A DNA stretch of 64,000 nucleotides from Christiangramia echinicola DSM 19838 (lineage in GTDB: Bacteria > Bacteroidota > Bacteroidia > Flavobacteriales > Flavobacteriaceae). A program made the translations under genes and the position numbers. Within the stretch, counting starts at the first letter, position 1. Every line of letters starts with the position of its first letter. The stretch is from contig NZ_KE383973.1 of NCBI RefSeq assembly GCF_000423065.1, forward strand, positions 95,141 through 159,140, given 5' to 3'. Below the pieces are notes generated by a model. It saw nothing but the letters and a program-made list of their open reading frames with translations, was not told where the DNA came from and did not search any database. Of this stretch, positions 27,235 to 36,179 are shown piece by piece.

Positions 27235-27388
27235 TAGATTAATGATTTTAAAAGTTTCGGCAAAAGTAACAGGATTTCTGTTCGTCAATTCATAAACTTT
27301 TACTAAAAATAATCTTGTGACATTTTGACATTTTAAATGAATTGGCAGTGAATTTGACCAGAAGTGCGTGTAAGTAAATTTAAAAGAA

Positions 27389-27982
27389 ATGAGTCGAAAA
27401 GAAGATAAAGCTAAAGACGATAATAAAGATATTAAAGACCAGGTAGAAGAGGTTATGGATAATGCCATCGATGAAGTAGATGAAAAAGGTGAAAATGCAG
27501 ATGAGCAAGTAGATACGAAAGCACAGGAGCTTACTGAAGAGGAACTTATAAAGGAAGATCTTCAGAAAGAAAAAGATAAGTTTCTGAGACTTTTTGCTGA
27601 GTTTGAAAATTATAAGAGACGTACTTCTAAAGAACGACTGGAGTTGTTTAAAACTGCCAATCAGGAAGTAATGACAGCCATGCTGCCTATTCTGGATGAT
27701 TTTGACAGAGCAATGAATGAGTTGAATAAATCTGGTGATGAAAATCTACTTAAAGGGATTGCATTAATCCATAATAAATTCAAGGAAACTCTTAAGGCTA
27801 AAGGTTTAGAGAGAATGGAAGTGGAGCAGGGAAGTGATTTTGATTCAGAGATACATGAAGCAATTACTCAGGTGCCCGCACCTTCAGATGATCTTAAAGG
27901 CAAGATAGTTGATGTGGTGGAACCTGGATATAAGCTAGGTGAAAGAATCATTAGATATCCTAAAGTAGTTACCGGAAAATAA
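27389..27982 (+). CDS. grpE: Nucleotide exchange factor GrpE
   Basis: GrpE releases ADP from DnaK. The 197-residue protein has a long, acidic, disordered N-terminus (about 60 residues rich in K, D and E), then a coiled coil with RLFAEFENYKRRTSKER and a beta domain ending VVEPGYKLGERIIRYPKVVTG, the conserved GrpE tail. dnaJ starts 34 bases later on the same strand, so they form an operon. dnaK is not in the window. Confidence 0.95.
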   Translation: MSRKEDKAKDDNKDIKDQVEEVMDNAIDEVDEKGENADEQVDTKAQELTEEELIKEDLQKEKDKFLRLFAEFENYKRRTSKERLELFKTANQEVMTAMLPILDDFDRAMNELNKSGDENLLKGIALIHNKFKETLKAKGLERMEVEQGSDFDSEIHEAITQVPAPSDDLKGKIVDVVEPGYKLGERIIRYPKVVTGK

Positions 27983-28015
27983 GAATCGCTTTTACAAAAT
28001 TTGTAAAAACCCAAC

Positions 28016-29137
28016 ATGAAAGAAGATTATTACGAAATATTAGGCGTAAGTAAGGACGCTTCAGCAGCAGAGATAAAGAAGGCTTATAGAAAAATGGCCT
28101 TAAAGCATCACCCAGATAAAAATCCAGGTGATTCTAAGTCTGAGGATTTGTTTAAGAAATCTGCTGAAGCTTATGAAGTTTTAGGAAATCAGGAAAAAAG
28201 AGCCAAATATGATCGTTTTGGTCACCAGGCCTTTGATGGCGGTGGCTTCGGCGGCGGAGGTGGTATGAATATGGATGACATATTCAGCCAGTTCGGTGAT
28301 ATCTTTGGTGGTGGCGGCTTTGGCGGCGGCGGATTCTCCGGTTTTGGAGGCTTTGGTGGCGGTCAGCGACGTGCCAAGGGTAGTAATTTAAGAATACGAG
28401 TAAGTCTTAATCTTGAAGAGATCGCCAATGGTTGCGAGAAAAAGATAAAGGTTAAACGTAAGCTACAGGCTTCAGGGACTACTTACAAGACTTGTAGTAC
28501 ATGTAATGGTACGGGACAGGTAACCAGAGTTACTAATACCATTCTTGGTAGGATGCAAACAGCATCTCCATGTACAACCTGTGGTGGTAGTGGCCAGATG
28601 ATAGATCAAAAACCTGAAGGATCAGATGCTCAAGGTCTGGTAATGAAAGAGGAGACTGTTTCGATTAAAATACCTGCAGGTGTTGAAGATGGTATGCAGT
28701 TAAAGGTTTCTGGAAAAGGTAATGATGCTCCAGGCAATGGAATTCCCGGAGATCTTCTTGTAGCTATAGAGGAAAAAGAACATCCAAGCCTGCAAAGAGA
28801 AGGTGATAATTTACATTATGACCTATATATAAGTTATTCTGAAGCCGCACTGGGAGCTTCCAGAGAAATAGACACTGTAACTGGCAAGGTTCGTATCAAG
28901 ATCGAAGAAGGTGTGCAGTCTGGTAAAATTTTAAGACTTAGAGGTAAGGGGATAAGCAGTATCAATGGATACGGTAAAGGAGACCTTTTAGTCCATGTGA
29001 ATGTATGGACTCCTAAAACGCTGTCTCGAGAGCAAAAAGAGTTTTTTGAAAGGATGGCCGAGGATGAAAATTTCCAGCCAAATCCCGAAAAAAGCGATAA
29101 GTCATTCTTTGAAAAAGTTAAAGATATGTTTTCTTAG
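28016..29137 (+). CDS. dnaJ: Chaperone DnaJ with half of the zinc-binding region
   Basis: The DnaK co-chaperone has a J domain (HHPDKNPG near residue 32), a Gly/Phe-rich linker (about 70-115) and two C-terminal substrate domains. Only two CxxCxGxG motifs are present, CSTCNGTG at 160-167 and CTTCGGSG at 186-193. These correspond to motifs II and III (zinc site 2). Motifs I and IV (zinc site 1) are replaced by Cys-free sequence. The loss looks old, because the remaining spacing is regular. Zinc site 2 is the one needed for work with DnaK, so the protein should be active. Confidence 0.95.
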   Translation: MKEDYYEILGVSKDASAAEIKKAYRKMALKHHPDKNPGDSKSEDLFKKSAEAYEVLGNQEKRAKYDRFGHQAFDGGGFGGGGGMNMDDIFSQFGDIFGGGGFGGGGFSGFGGFGGGQRRAKGSNLRIRVSLNLEEIANGCEKKIKVKRKLQASGTTYKTCSTCNGTGQVTRVTNTILGRMQTASPCTTCGGSGQMIDQKPEGSDAQGLVMKEETVSIKIPAGVEDGMQLKVSGKGNDAPGNGIPGDLLVAIEEKEHPSLQREGDNLHYDLYISYSEAALGASREIDTVTGKVRIKIEEGVQSGKILRLRGKGISSINGYGKGDLLVHVNVWTPKTLSREQKEFFERMAEDENFQPNPEKSDKSFFEKVKDMFS

Positions 29138-29222
29138 AAACCCAATTTTAAGAAAAAATTTATATATTTGAGAATCACTAAGTCTTTTAGTGATAATTTT
29201 TCTTTTTCATAGCAATTTTTTT

Positions 29223-29259
29223 CCCATCCTTAATTTAATTAAGGGTGGGTTTTGTTTTT
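29223..29259 (+). terminator. Terminator after grpE-dnaJ
   Basis: CCCATCCTTAA and TTAAGGGTGGG pair across a TTTAA centre and are followed by TTTTGTTTTTT. The hairpin lies 86 bases after dnaJ. Confidence 0.75.
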
Positions 29260-29346
29260 TAGGATATTTTGTAAATAATAAAATCTTCTTAATCGACTTT
29301 AACTCTCTTCGTATTTCTATATCTTTAACACTTCTCAAATGACTAT

Positions 29347-30276
29347 ATGGAAAATCTTTTGGTTGCGGAGAATATCTACAAGCGCTTCGGAAATTTTACT
29401 GCACTCAACAATGTCTCAATAAATATTCCCAAAGAAAGTATTTTTGGACTTCTAGGCCCCAATGGAGCCGGGAAGACCACACTTCTTCGTATAATTAATC
29501 AAATTACCATGCCAGATGAGGGTACGGTTTATCTTGATGGTAAACCGCTGCACCCAAATGATATTGCTCATATTGGATATCTGCCTGAAGAAAGAGGCTT
29601 ATATAAGTCCATGAAAGTTGGTGAGCAGGCTTTATACCTGGCCAGGCTTAAGGGATTAACTAAGGCGGAAGCTAAAGAACGATTAAGTTACTGGTTCAAA
29701 AGATTGGATATAGAGGAATGGTGGGATAAAAAGATCCAGGAACTTTCTAAAGGTATGGCTCAAAAGGTACAATTTGTCATTACCGTTTTACACCGGCCTA
29801 AACTTTTAATATTTGATGAACCTTTTAGCGGATTTGATCCGGTAAATGCCAATCTAATCAAAGATGAAATCCTTCAGTTAAGAGATGAAGGTGCAACCAT
29901 ATTATTTTCGACGCACAGAATGGAAAGTGTAGAGGAATTATGTGATTATATTGCTCTTATTCATAAGTCGAATAAATTGCTGGATGGAAAAGTTTCTGAG
30001 ATCAAAAAGGAATATAAGTCCAATACCTATGAAGTAGGAATAAATGCTGCAGATGAATTGGCCCTATTGAATGAATTGGAAGATAAGTTTCAAACCGGAC
30101 CCGCCAGGTTCAAAAGCATTCAGGAAGACCTTAAGCTAACGATAAAATTGAGGGAAAATGAAGACTCGAACGACCTGATACAATTTCTGCTGTCCAGGGC
30201 TAGGATCAACCATTTTGTAGAGGTGATCCCTTCAGTAAACGATATTTTTATAAAAACAGTCACTCAAAATGCGTAA
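29347..30276 (+). CDS. ABC transporter ATPase (NatA-like)
   Basis: The 309-residue ATPase has Walker A GPNGAGKTT (near residue 40), signature LSKGMAQKVQF (near 138), Walker B LLIFDEPFSGFDP and the H-loop STHRM. The C-terminal 90 residues form the extra domain of DUF4162-type NatA proteins. With the following permease it probably forms an exporter for sodium, lipids or antibiotics; the substrate is unknown. It overlaps the permease gene by 8 bases. Confidence 0.9.
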   Translation: MENLLVAENIYKRFGNFTALNNVSINIPKESIFGLLGPNGAGKTTLLRIINQITMPDEGTVYLDGKPLHPNDIAHIGYLPEERGLYKSMKVGEQALYLARLKGLTKAEAKERLSYWFKRLDIEEWWDKKIQELSKGMAQKVQFVITVLHRPKLLIFDEPFSGFDPVNANLIKDEILQLRDEGATILFSTHRMESVEELCDYIALIHKSNKLLDGKVSEIKKEYKSNTYEVGINAADELALLNELEDKFQTGPARFKSIQEDLKLTIKLRENEDSNDLIQFLLSRARINHFVEVIPSVNDIFIKTVTQNA

Positions 30277-31564
30277 CCTCCGGCTAATAATAAACAGAGA
30301 ATACCTGGCAAGGGTTAGAAACAAGACTTTTATAGTCATGACCTTTTTGAGCCCGCTTATTTTCGTTGGGATGATCCTTTTGATTGCTTATTTGAGCATG
30401 CTCAACAGTACGGAGCAAAAGATCATAGGTATACATGACGAAAGCGGAATGTTCGCCGCAGAATTTAAAGATGGGGAGCAGGTTCAATATCTGGATTATT
30501 CAGATAAATCATTAGTATCTGCCAGGCAGGAAGTATTAGAGAATGAGTATTTCGGTCTTATTCATATATCAGAAATAAATTCTCAATTTGGAAAACCAGA
30601 TGTGGAGTTCTTTGGAAAGGATACGCCAGGCTTTGGAACTATAGAAAACATTGAAAAAACCATTTCAGATAAATTAACCCGGGAGCAGCTTATAGCTAAA
30701 GGTATTGATGTCTCAGAAATTGATAAAGCGAGAGCAGATGTGAGTGTCGCCATTCAGAATTTCGCCGGGGAACAGAGTTCAAAAATGTCTAATTATATCA
30801 AGATGTTTTTTGGGGGTGCAGCCGGTTATCTTCTTATGATGTTTATTATTATTTATGGTAATATGGTGATGCGAAGTGTAATCGAAGAAAAAACAAACAG
30901 GATCATTGAGATTATCGTTTCTTCAGTTAAACCTTTTCAATTATTATTAGGTAAGGTGCTTGGAACTTCACTGGCTGGTATTACCCAGTTTACTGTATGG
31001 GTGATCCTGGGAACAGTACTTCTAATTGGGGTCTCTTCATTTTTAGGTATAGATCCTACGAATGTTCAAACACCGGCTTCGTCTGCTATTAACGGTGCCG
31101 CACAACCCGAAATTAATCAACTGGTAATTGATATTCTTAAATTACCTTATGGAAGTTTACTTGGGTTCTTTTTAATTTACTTTATAGGCGGATATTTTCT
31201 TTATAGCGCCATTTACGCGGCAATTGGTGCTGCCGTAGATAGTGAAACAGATACCCAGCAATTTATGTTTCCTATTATCTTACCCTTGATTTTAGGAATT
31301 TATGTAGGATTCTTTTCGGTAGTCGAAAATCCACATGGTACTGTATCGACTATATTCTCAATTATTCCCCTTACTTCGCCAATTGTAATGTTAATGCGTA
31401 TTCCGTTTGGAGTGCCATGGTGGGAGATCGCTATTTCAATAAGCGTATTAATAGCTACTAATTTTGGAGTATTATGGTTATCGGCAAAGATCTATAGAGT
31501 CGGAATTTTGATGTATGGTAAGAAACCAACTTATAAAGAACTGTATAAATGGCTTAAATATTAG
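30269..31564 (+). CDS. ABC-2 type permease (NatB-like)
   Basis: The 431-residue inner-membrane protein has one N-terminal helix (TFIVMTFLSPLIFVGMILLI), a 150-residue extracytoplasmic domain, and five or six C-terminal helices. EEKTNRIIEIIVSSVKPFQLLLGK near residue 210 is the family coupling motif. It pairs with the overlapping ATPase. The mechanosensitive channel begins 3 bases after its stop codon. Confidence 0.88.
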   Translation: MRNLRLIINREYLARVRNKTFIVMTFLSPLIFVGMILLIAYLSMLNSTEQKIIGIHDESGMFAAEFKDGEQVQYLDYSDKSLVSARQEVLENEYFGLIHISEINSQFGKPDVEFFGKDTPGFGTIENIEKTISDKLTREQLIAKGIDVSEIDKARADVSVAIQNFAGEQSSKMSNYIKMFFGGAAGYLLMMFIIIYGNMVMRSVIEEKTNRIIEIIVSSVKPFQLLLGKVLGTSLAGITQFTVWVILGTVLLIGVSSFLGIDPTNVQTPASSAINGAAQPEINQLVIDILKLPYGSLLGFFLIYFIGGYFLYSAIYAAIGAAVDSETDTQQFMFPIILPLILGIYVGFFSVVENPHGTVSTIFSIIPLTSPIVMLMRIPFGVPWWEIAISISVLIATNFGVLWLSAKIYRVGILMYGKKPTYKELYKWLKY

Positions 31565-31566
31565 GA

Positions 31567-32502
31567 ATGCAGGACGATCAATCAACTAAAGAGAAAGTTA
31601 CAGAGGTAATTGAGCAGGACATTTGGGGGCTAATTCAAGATATTTGGAATGCTGGATTTAGTTACAACATAGGTAGTGAAGAAATAAAAATAACAGTTGG
31701 TCTCATTGTTATCATTGTACTGGCCTTTTTAGTAACAAGTGTAGTACTTAGGATCGTTAGATCTTTTATCACTTCAAAACTGATGGAAGAAGACAAAATG
31801 AAATTCATTAGTGTCTTTAAATTCATCAAATACTTCGTCTATGTGGTAGTGATCCTTATCACCTTAAGTTCTACCGGCGTAGATGTTACTATTTTATTAA
31901 CCGCTTCTGCGGCACTATTCGTAGGTCTTGGATTAGCATTACAGGAACTCTTCCAGGATGTAATTGGTGGCATATTTATTATTCTTGATAAATCACTACT
32001 AGTGGGTGACGTTATAGAAATGGATGGTCGGGTAGCTAGAGTATTTGAAATAAAATTAAGAACAACTCGTGCGTTGACCAGGGATGATAAAGTAATGATT
32101 ATTCCTAATCATAAATTCATAAGCGATACCGTTTTTAATTATACTCAGAATCATAAAACTACGCGAGAAGTGGTTAAGGTTGGAGTTTCTTATGGGAGCG
32201 ATGTAGAAAGAGTAAGGGAGGTGCTGTTAGAATGCGCAAGGGAACAGAAAGGAATTCTTAAAAAACCTGAACCATTTGTATTATTTGAAGATTTTGGTGA
32301 TTCGGCATTGCTTTTTGGTCTTCATTTTTATGTGTCAGACAGTTTTGTGGATCCTAAGGTGAAAAGTGAACTAAGGTTTAAGATCAATAATAAATTCAGG
32401 TTGAACAATATTACTATTCCTTTCCCACAAAGAGATGTACATATGTTCTATCCTAATAATGCTCAGAATTCAGACGATTTTGAAAATGAAGATAATGCGT
32501 AA
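31567..32502 (+). CDS. MscS-family mechanosensitive channel
   Basis: The 311-residue protein has an amphipathic N-terminus, three membrane helices (IKITVGLIVIIVLAFLVTSV; YFVYVVVILITLSSTGV; ILLTASAALFVGLGLALQE) and a cytoplasmic beta/alpha domain. The third helix with the AAALFVGLGLALQELFQDVIGG-like pore pattern, and DVIEMDGRVARVFEIKLRTT, identify MscS. It relieves osmotic shock. It is packed in an operon with the exporter before it and overlaps the next gene by 8 bases. Confidence 0.9.
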   Translation: MQDDQSTKEKVTEVIEQDIWGLIQDIWNAGFSYNIGSEEIKITVGLIVIIVLAFLVTSVVLRIVRSFITSKLMEEDKMKFISVFKFIKYFVYVVVILITLSSTGVDVTILLTASAALFVGLGLALQELFQDVIGGIFIILDKSLLVGDVIEMDGRVARVFEIKLRTTRALTRDDKVMIIPNHKFISDTVFNYTQNHKTTREVVKVGVSYGSDVERVREVLLECAREQKGILKKPEPFVLFEDFGDSALLFGLHFYVSDSFVDPKVKSELRFKINNKFRLNNITIPFPQRDVHMFYPNNAQNSDDFENEDNA

Positions 32503-33391
32503 TCTTATAATCCTTGGCCTGTTAACATTTATTGGGTGGAGTACCGCTGCCCAGTCTACAGACCTGGCCAGGTTAGAGTACACATATTTTCCTCAGAAAA
32601 ATTCAGATAATTCATTTAGAAGATTAAGGGCTTTCGCAGCGCTTCCCGTAAGGTTGAAAAAAGAAGGGTCTTACCTGGTTCCAAGTTTAGAATACAGGAA
32701 TGTTCATTTTAAATATGAAGATCCCGAAGCTTTTGATACTAGTGATCTCGATAGATTCCAATCGTTCACAGCTACGCTGGGTTATACTTTTAAGTTCGGA
32801 AACGACTGGAGGTTTGCTACCAATGGTGGCGTGAAGATCGCATCGAATTTTTCTGAAGGCTATATAGATAATGATGATCTTATATATACAGGATCTGTAA
32901 TTTTTATAAAATCGAAGGAGGATGAGGTTAATGATGATGCCTGGCGACTAATCCTTGGATTGCAATATTCCACTACCACTGGATTTCCTTTTCCTTTACC
33001 TATTATAAATTATTACAAAAGATGGGATGAAAAATGGTCTTATGCTGTAGGAACACCGAAATCTAATTTAAAATATTACCTTAACGATAAACATGAATTT
33101 CAGCTCTTTGTAACTCTGGATGGTTTTTTTGCCAATGTTCAGAATAATTTTGATGCCACTCCGTCTAATACCAGGAATGATAATATCGTAGATAATATCT
33201 CAATGACAATAGTATTAAGTGGTATAGGCTACGAGTATAGTATTACAGATCACTTAAAATTCTATGTGTACGGTGGGCACACGATTAGAAATGATATCAG
33301 GCTAAGAGACAGAAATCAGGATGATGTTTATAAAATAAATGAAACCAATACGTTTTACGGTAGAAGCGGATTAAAATTTACAATATTCTAA
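32495..33391 (+). CDS. DUF6268-type outer-membrane beta-barrel protein
   Basis: With the start at ATG 32495 the 298-residue precursor has a good signal peptide (MRNLIILGLLTFIGWSTAAQ). ATG 32486 is a close alternative, while an earlier in-frame ATG at 32435 lies inside mscS and spoils the signal. The body is alternating beta strands ending in an aromatic residue (RSGLKFTIF), typical of an outer-membrane barrel and similar to DUF6268. The stop codon overlaps the start of the regulator gene (TAATG). Confidence 0.7.
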   Translation: MRNLIILGLLTFIGWSTAAQSTDLARLEYTYFPQKNSDNSFRRLRAFAALPVRLKKEGSYLVPSLEYRNVHFKYEDPEAFDTSDLDRFQSFTATLGYTFKFGNDWRFATNGGVKIASNFSEGYIDNDDLIYTGSVIFIKSKEDEVNDDAWRLILGLQYSTTTGFPFPLPIINYYKRWDEKWSYAVGTPKSNLKYYLNDKHEFQLFVTLDGFFANVQNNFDATPSNTRNDNIVDNISMTIVLSGIGYEYSITDHLKFYVYGGHTIRNDIRLRDRNQDDVYKINETNTFYGRSGLKFTIF

Positions 33392-34557
33392 TGGCAAAAA
33401 TATTATTGATAGAAGACGAGGCCTCCATAAGGAGAGTGCTAAATAAAATACTTTCAGAAGAAAGTAAGGATTATGAAGTAACCGAAGCCGAAGATGGTCT
33501 CGCCGGAATGGAACTGGTGAAAAACGAAGATTTTGACCTCATCCTTTGTGATATCAAAATGCCGAAAATGGACGGTGTTGAGGTATTGGAGGCGGTTAAG
33601 AAGATAAAACCGGAAATCCCCGTGGTAATGATCTCAGGTCATGGTGATCTTGATACAGCCGTGAACACTATGAAAATTGGCGCCTTTGATTATATCTCAA
33701 AACCACCAGATCTAAACAGGCTACTTAATACAGTTAGAAACGCTTTAGATCGTAAAGAGTTAGTGGTAGAAAATACCAGGCTGAAGAAGAAAGTAGGTAA
33801 GAATTACGAGATGATCGGTGAATCTGAAGCTATCCATACTATCAAGGATATGATAGAAAAAGTAGCTCATACAGATGCCCGTGTGTTAATTACTGGCCCA
33901 AACGGTACGGGAAAGGAGTTAGTAGCCCACTGGTTACATCAAAAGAGTGACAGGTCTAAAGGGCCAATGATTGAAGTAAACTGTGCTGCAATCCCTTCAG
34001 AATTGATTGAGAGTGAATTATTTGGTCATGTAAAGGGCGCCTTTACTTCAGCCAACAAAGATAGAGCCGGGAAATTTGAAGCTGCCAATAAGGGTACGAT
34101 CTTCCTTGACGAAATTGGAGATATGAGTCTTTCTGCACAGGCAAAAGTGCTGCGCGCTCTTCAGGAAAACAAGATATCCAGGGTTGGTAGTGATAAGGAT
34201 ATAAAAGTGGATGTTAGAGTAGTAGCTGCTACCAATAAGAATCTCAAAAAGGAGATTGAAGAAAATAACTTCAGAGAAGACCTTTACCACAGGTTGGCAG
34301 TTATTCTTATAGAGGTTCCTGCATTGAAAGATAGGAAAGATGATATTCCGTTACTCGTAGATTATTTCAGTGAAAAGATTGCCAGTGAACAGGGTACAAA
34401 TAAAAAGGAGTTCACCCAGGACGCAATAAACGTACTTAAAGAAAGCGAATGGAGAGGTAATGTTCGTGAACTACGAAATGTAGTGGAACGCCTTTTCATA
34501 CTTGGAGGTAAAGAAATCACTGAAGATGATGTAAAACTCTTCGGAAGCAGATTTTAA
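33391..34557 (+). CDS. Sigma-54-type response regulator lacking a DNA-binding domain
   Basis: This 388-residue NtrC-family protein has an N-terminal receiver domain (phospho-acceptor D54 in LCDIKMPKMDG) and a AAA+ domain with Walker A GPNGTGKE near 169, GAFTSA near 216-221 (sigma-54 contact loop) and Walker B FLDEIGDM. It stops 20 residues after the AAA+ domain (DDVKLFGSRF), where NtrC would carry a Fis-type HTH. It could activate sigma-54 polymerase from solution, as reported for FlgR of Helicobacter. No histidine kinase gene is adjacent. It is coupled by TAATG to the barrel gene. Confidence 0.9.
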   Translation: MAKILLIEDEASIRRVLNKILSEESKDYEVTEAEDGLAGMELVKNEDFDLILCDIKMPKMDGVEVLEAVKKIKPEIPVVMISGHGDLDTAVNTMKIGAFDYISKPPDLNRLLNTVRNALDRKELVVENTRLKKKVGKNYEMIGESEAIHTIKDMIEKVAHTDARVLITGPNGTGKELVAHWLHQKSDRSKGPMIEVNCAAIPSELIESELFGHVKGAFTSANKDRAGKFEAANKGTIFLDEIGDMSLSAQAKVLRALQENKISRVGSDKDIKVDVRVVAATNKNLKKEIEENNFREDLYHRLAVILIEVPALKDRKDDIPLLVDYFSEKIASEQGTNKKEFTQDAINVLKESEWRGNVRELRNVVERLFILGGKEITEDDVKLFGSRF

Positions 34558-35159
34558 GGCCTGTAATTTCTAGGGTTTTTAGGATCATACTTTAAAAAAT
34601 ACATAGTGTCACCACTAGGATGATCCCATTCGTGGAAAAGTTCAAAACCAACCCGTTGGTAAACGACAGCATTCGTTCTACCGCGGGTTTCTGCATATAG
34701 TTCCAGCCCGGTGTCATGTGCAGTTCTAAAGAAAACATCTTTCATTTCTTTTCCTACCTGCGTATCTGCACCGCGATATTCCTTAAGAATTCCCCAGAAC
34801 CAGCAGTATAAGTATTCACCTTCCTGTGGGCGTTGATTCTTAATATATTTCTGAGTTTTCAAGATGTCAAGAGCATTCTTGATCCCGGTAACATTTGCTA
34901 CGAGTTTAAGCTGAGCCCAGAGATCCTTCCAGATATTATCGTCTTTCTTACTGGTTTTGAATAAAATGGCAATTCCCTGGCCATTTTCAGAGACGATAAG
35001 CGCATCTTTTTCAATAGCCTTGTCCACCATATGATTAGCAAGATATCTAAACCTGGCGTCGCGATTCCCTCCTTTTTTTACAATATCCATAGAAGACGGA
35101 ATCTCCTTTAGAAGCGTTGTTACCTTATCGACGATATCTTTTTTCTCTAGTTTGTCCAA
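34554..35159 (-). CDS. GNAT-like N-acetyltransferase
   Basis: The 201-residue soluble protein looks like a GNAT fold: FWGILKEYRGADTQVGKEMKDVFFR near residues 120-145 in the acetyl-CoA binding region, followed by LELYAETRGRTNAVVYQRVGFELFHEW, where the YQRVGF stretch is typical of the C-terminal GNAT strand-helix. The substrate is unknown. It converges on, and overlaps by 4 bases, the response regulator gene. Confidence 0.75.
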   Translation of the reverse strand: MDKLEKKDIVDKVTTLLKEIPSSMDIVKKGGNRDARFRYLANHMVDKAIEKDALIVSENGQGIAILFKTSKKDDNIWKDLWAQLKLVANVTGIKNALDILKTQKYIKNQRPQEGEYLYCWFWGILKEYRGADTQVGKEMKDVFFRTAHDTGLELYAETRGRTNAVVYQRVGFELFHEWDHPSGDTMYFLKYDPKNPRNYRP

Positions 35160-35236
35160 GCTGATTGTATTTATCGCGAAGATAAAAAAAATTAACTTTT
35201 ATAAAGATTGTATATTTAGTGTTAGAAAATCAAATC

Positions 35237-36121
35237 ATGAAGCAAATAGATCTCTCACAATTTAAAGTCACTTCCAGAATTGAACTCTCCAAAGCTAAAA
35301 CCAGAATAGACCTTGAGGCATCTGAAGATGAGATCAAGGATAAGATGAAGGAGGTAAGAAAGGACCTTGGTGACTGGCAGGATACATTGTATGCCTTCGG
35401 GAAATATGCAGTTTTGATCTGTCTTCAGGGTATGGATACGGCAGGGAAAGACAGTCTTATTCGGGAAGTTTTTAAAGACTTTAATAGTAGGGGAGTAGTT
35501 GTGCACAGTTTCAAGGTTCCCTCTGAAAAGGAATTGAAACATGACTTTTTATGGAGACACTATATAGCCTTGCCAGAGCGGGGTAAATTTGGAGTATTTA
35601 ATCGAACTCATTATGAAAATGTTCTGGTTACCCGGGTTCATCCTGAATATTTGTTAAATGAAAATCTACCGGGAATAGATAAGGTAGAGGATGTAGATGA
35701 AAATTTCTGGAAACAGCGATTTGAGAATATACGAGAATTTGAAGATCATATTGCCGATAACGGAATGATCATTTTTAAATTCTTTCTTCATCTTTCAAAA
35801 GAAGAACAGCGACAACGATTATTACGACGGCTTGATAAACCAAGTAAGAACTGGAAGTTCTCGCCAGGTGATCTAAAGGAGAGAAAACTTTGGGGTGAAT
35901 ATCAAAAATGCTACCAGGAAGCCATCAATAAAACTTCTACCAACAAAGCTCCATGGTATATAATCCCGGCAGACGATAAAGATACAGCCAGGCATTTGGT
36001 GGCTACTATATTATTTGAAGAGTTGACTAAATATAAGGAAGTGAAAGAGCCTGAATTAGATCCTGCCATCAAAAAGAATATTGCCGAATATAGAGAGCAA
36101 CTAAAGCAGGAGAAGAATTAA
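35237..36121 (+). CDS. ppk2: Polyphosphate kinase 2 family protein
   Basis: PPK2 enzymes transfer phosphate between polyphosphate and nucleotides. The 294-residue protein has Walker A LQGMDTAGKDSLIRE near residue 70, the lid region FNRTHYENVLVTRVHP near 125, and FLHLSKEEQRQRLLRRL with KPSKNWKFSPGDL near 200-220. Length and motifs fit one-domain PPK2 of the ADP/AMP-phosphorylating classes; the class cannot be fixed by eye. ATG 35237 is chosen over GTG 35219. It stands alone. Confidence 0.9.
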   Translation: MKQIDLSQFKVTSRIELSKAKTRIDLEASEDEIKDKMKEVRKDLGDWQDTLYAFGKYAVLICLQGMDTAGKDSLIREVFKDFNSRGVVVHSFKVPSEKELKHDFLWRHYIALPERGKFGVFNRTHYENVLVTRVHPEYLLNENLPGIDKVEDVDENFWKQRFENIREFEDHIADNGMIIFKFFLHLSKEEQRQRLLRRLDKPSKNWKFSPGDLKERKLWGEYQKCYQEAINKTSTNKAPWYIIPADDKDTARHLVATILFEELTKYKEVKEPELDPAIKKNIAEYREQLKQEKN

Positions 36122-36179
36122 AAATCTAATTCGCATAACTAAAAAAAAACCTGTTATTTAGCAGCAAAAAGAAATTTTA

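Noticed and set aside
27235-27468. 78-residue upstream extension of yceI
   Set aside because: It would hide the lipoprotein signal peptide, overlaps the grpE start region, and is not family-like.
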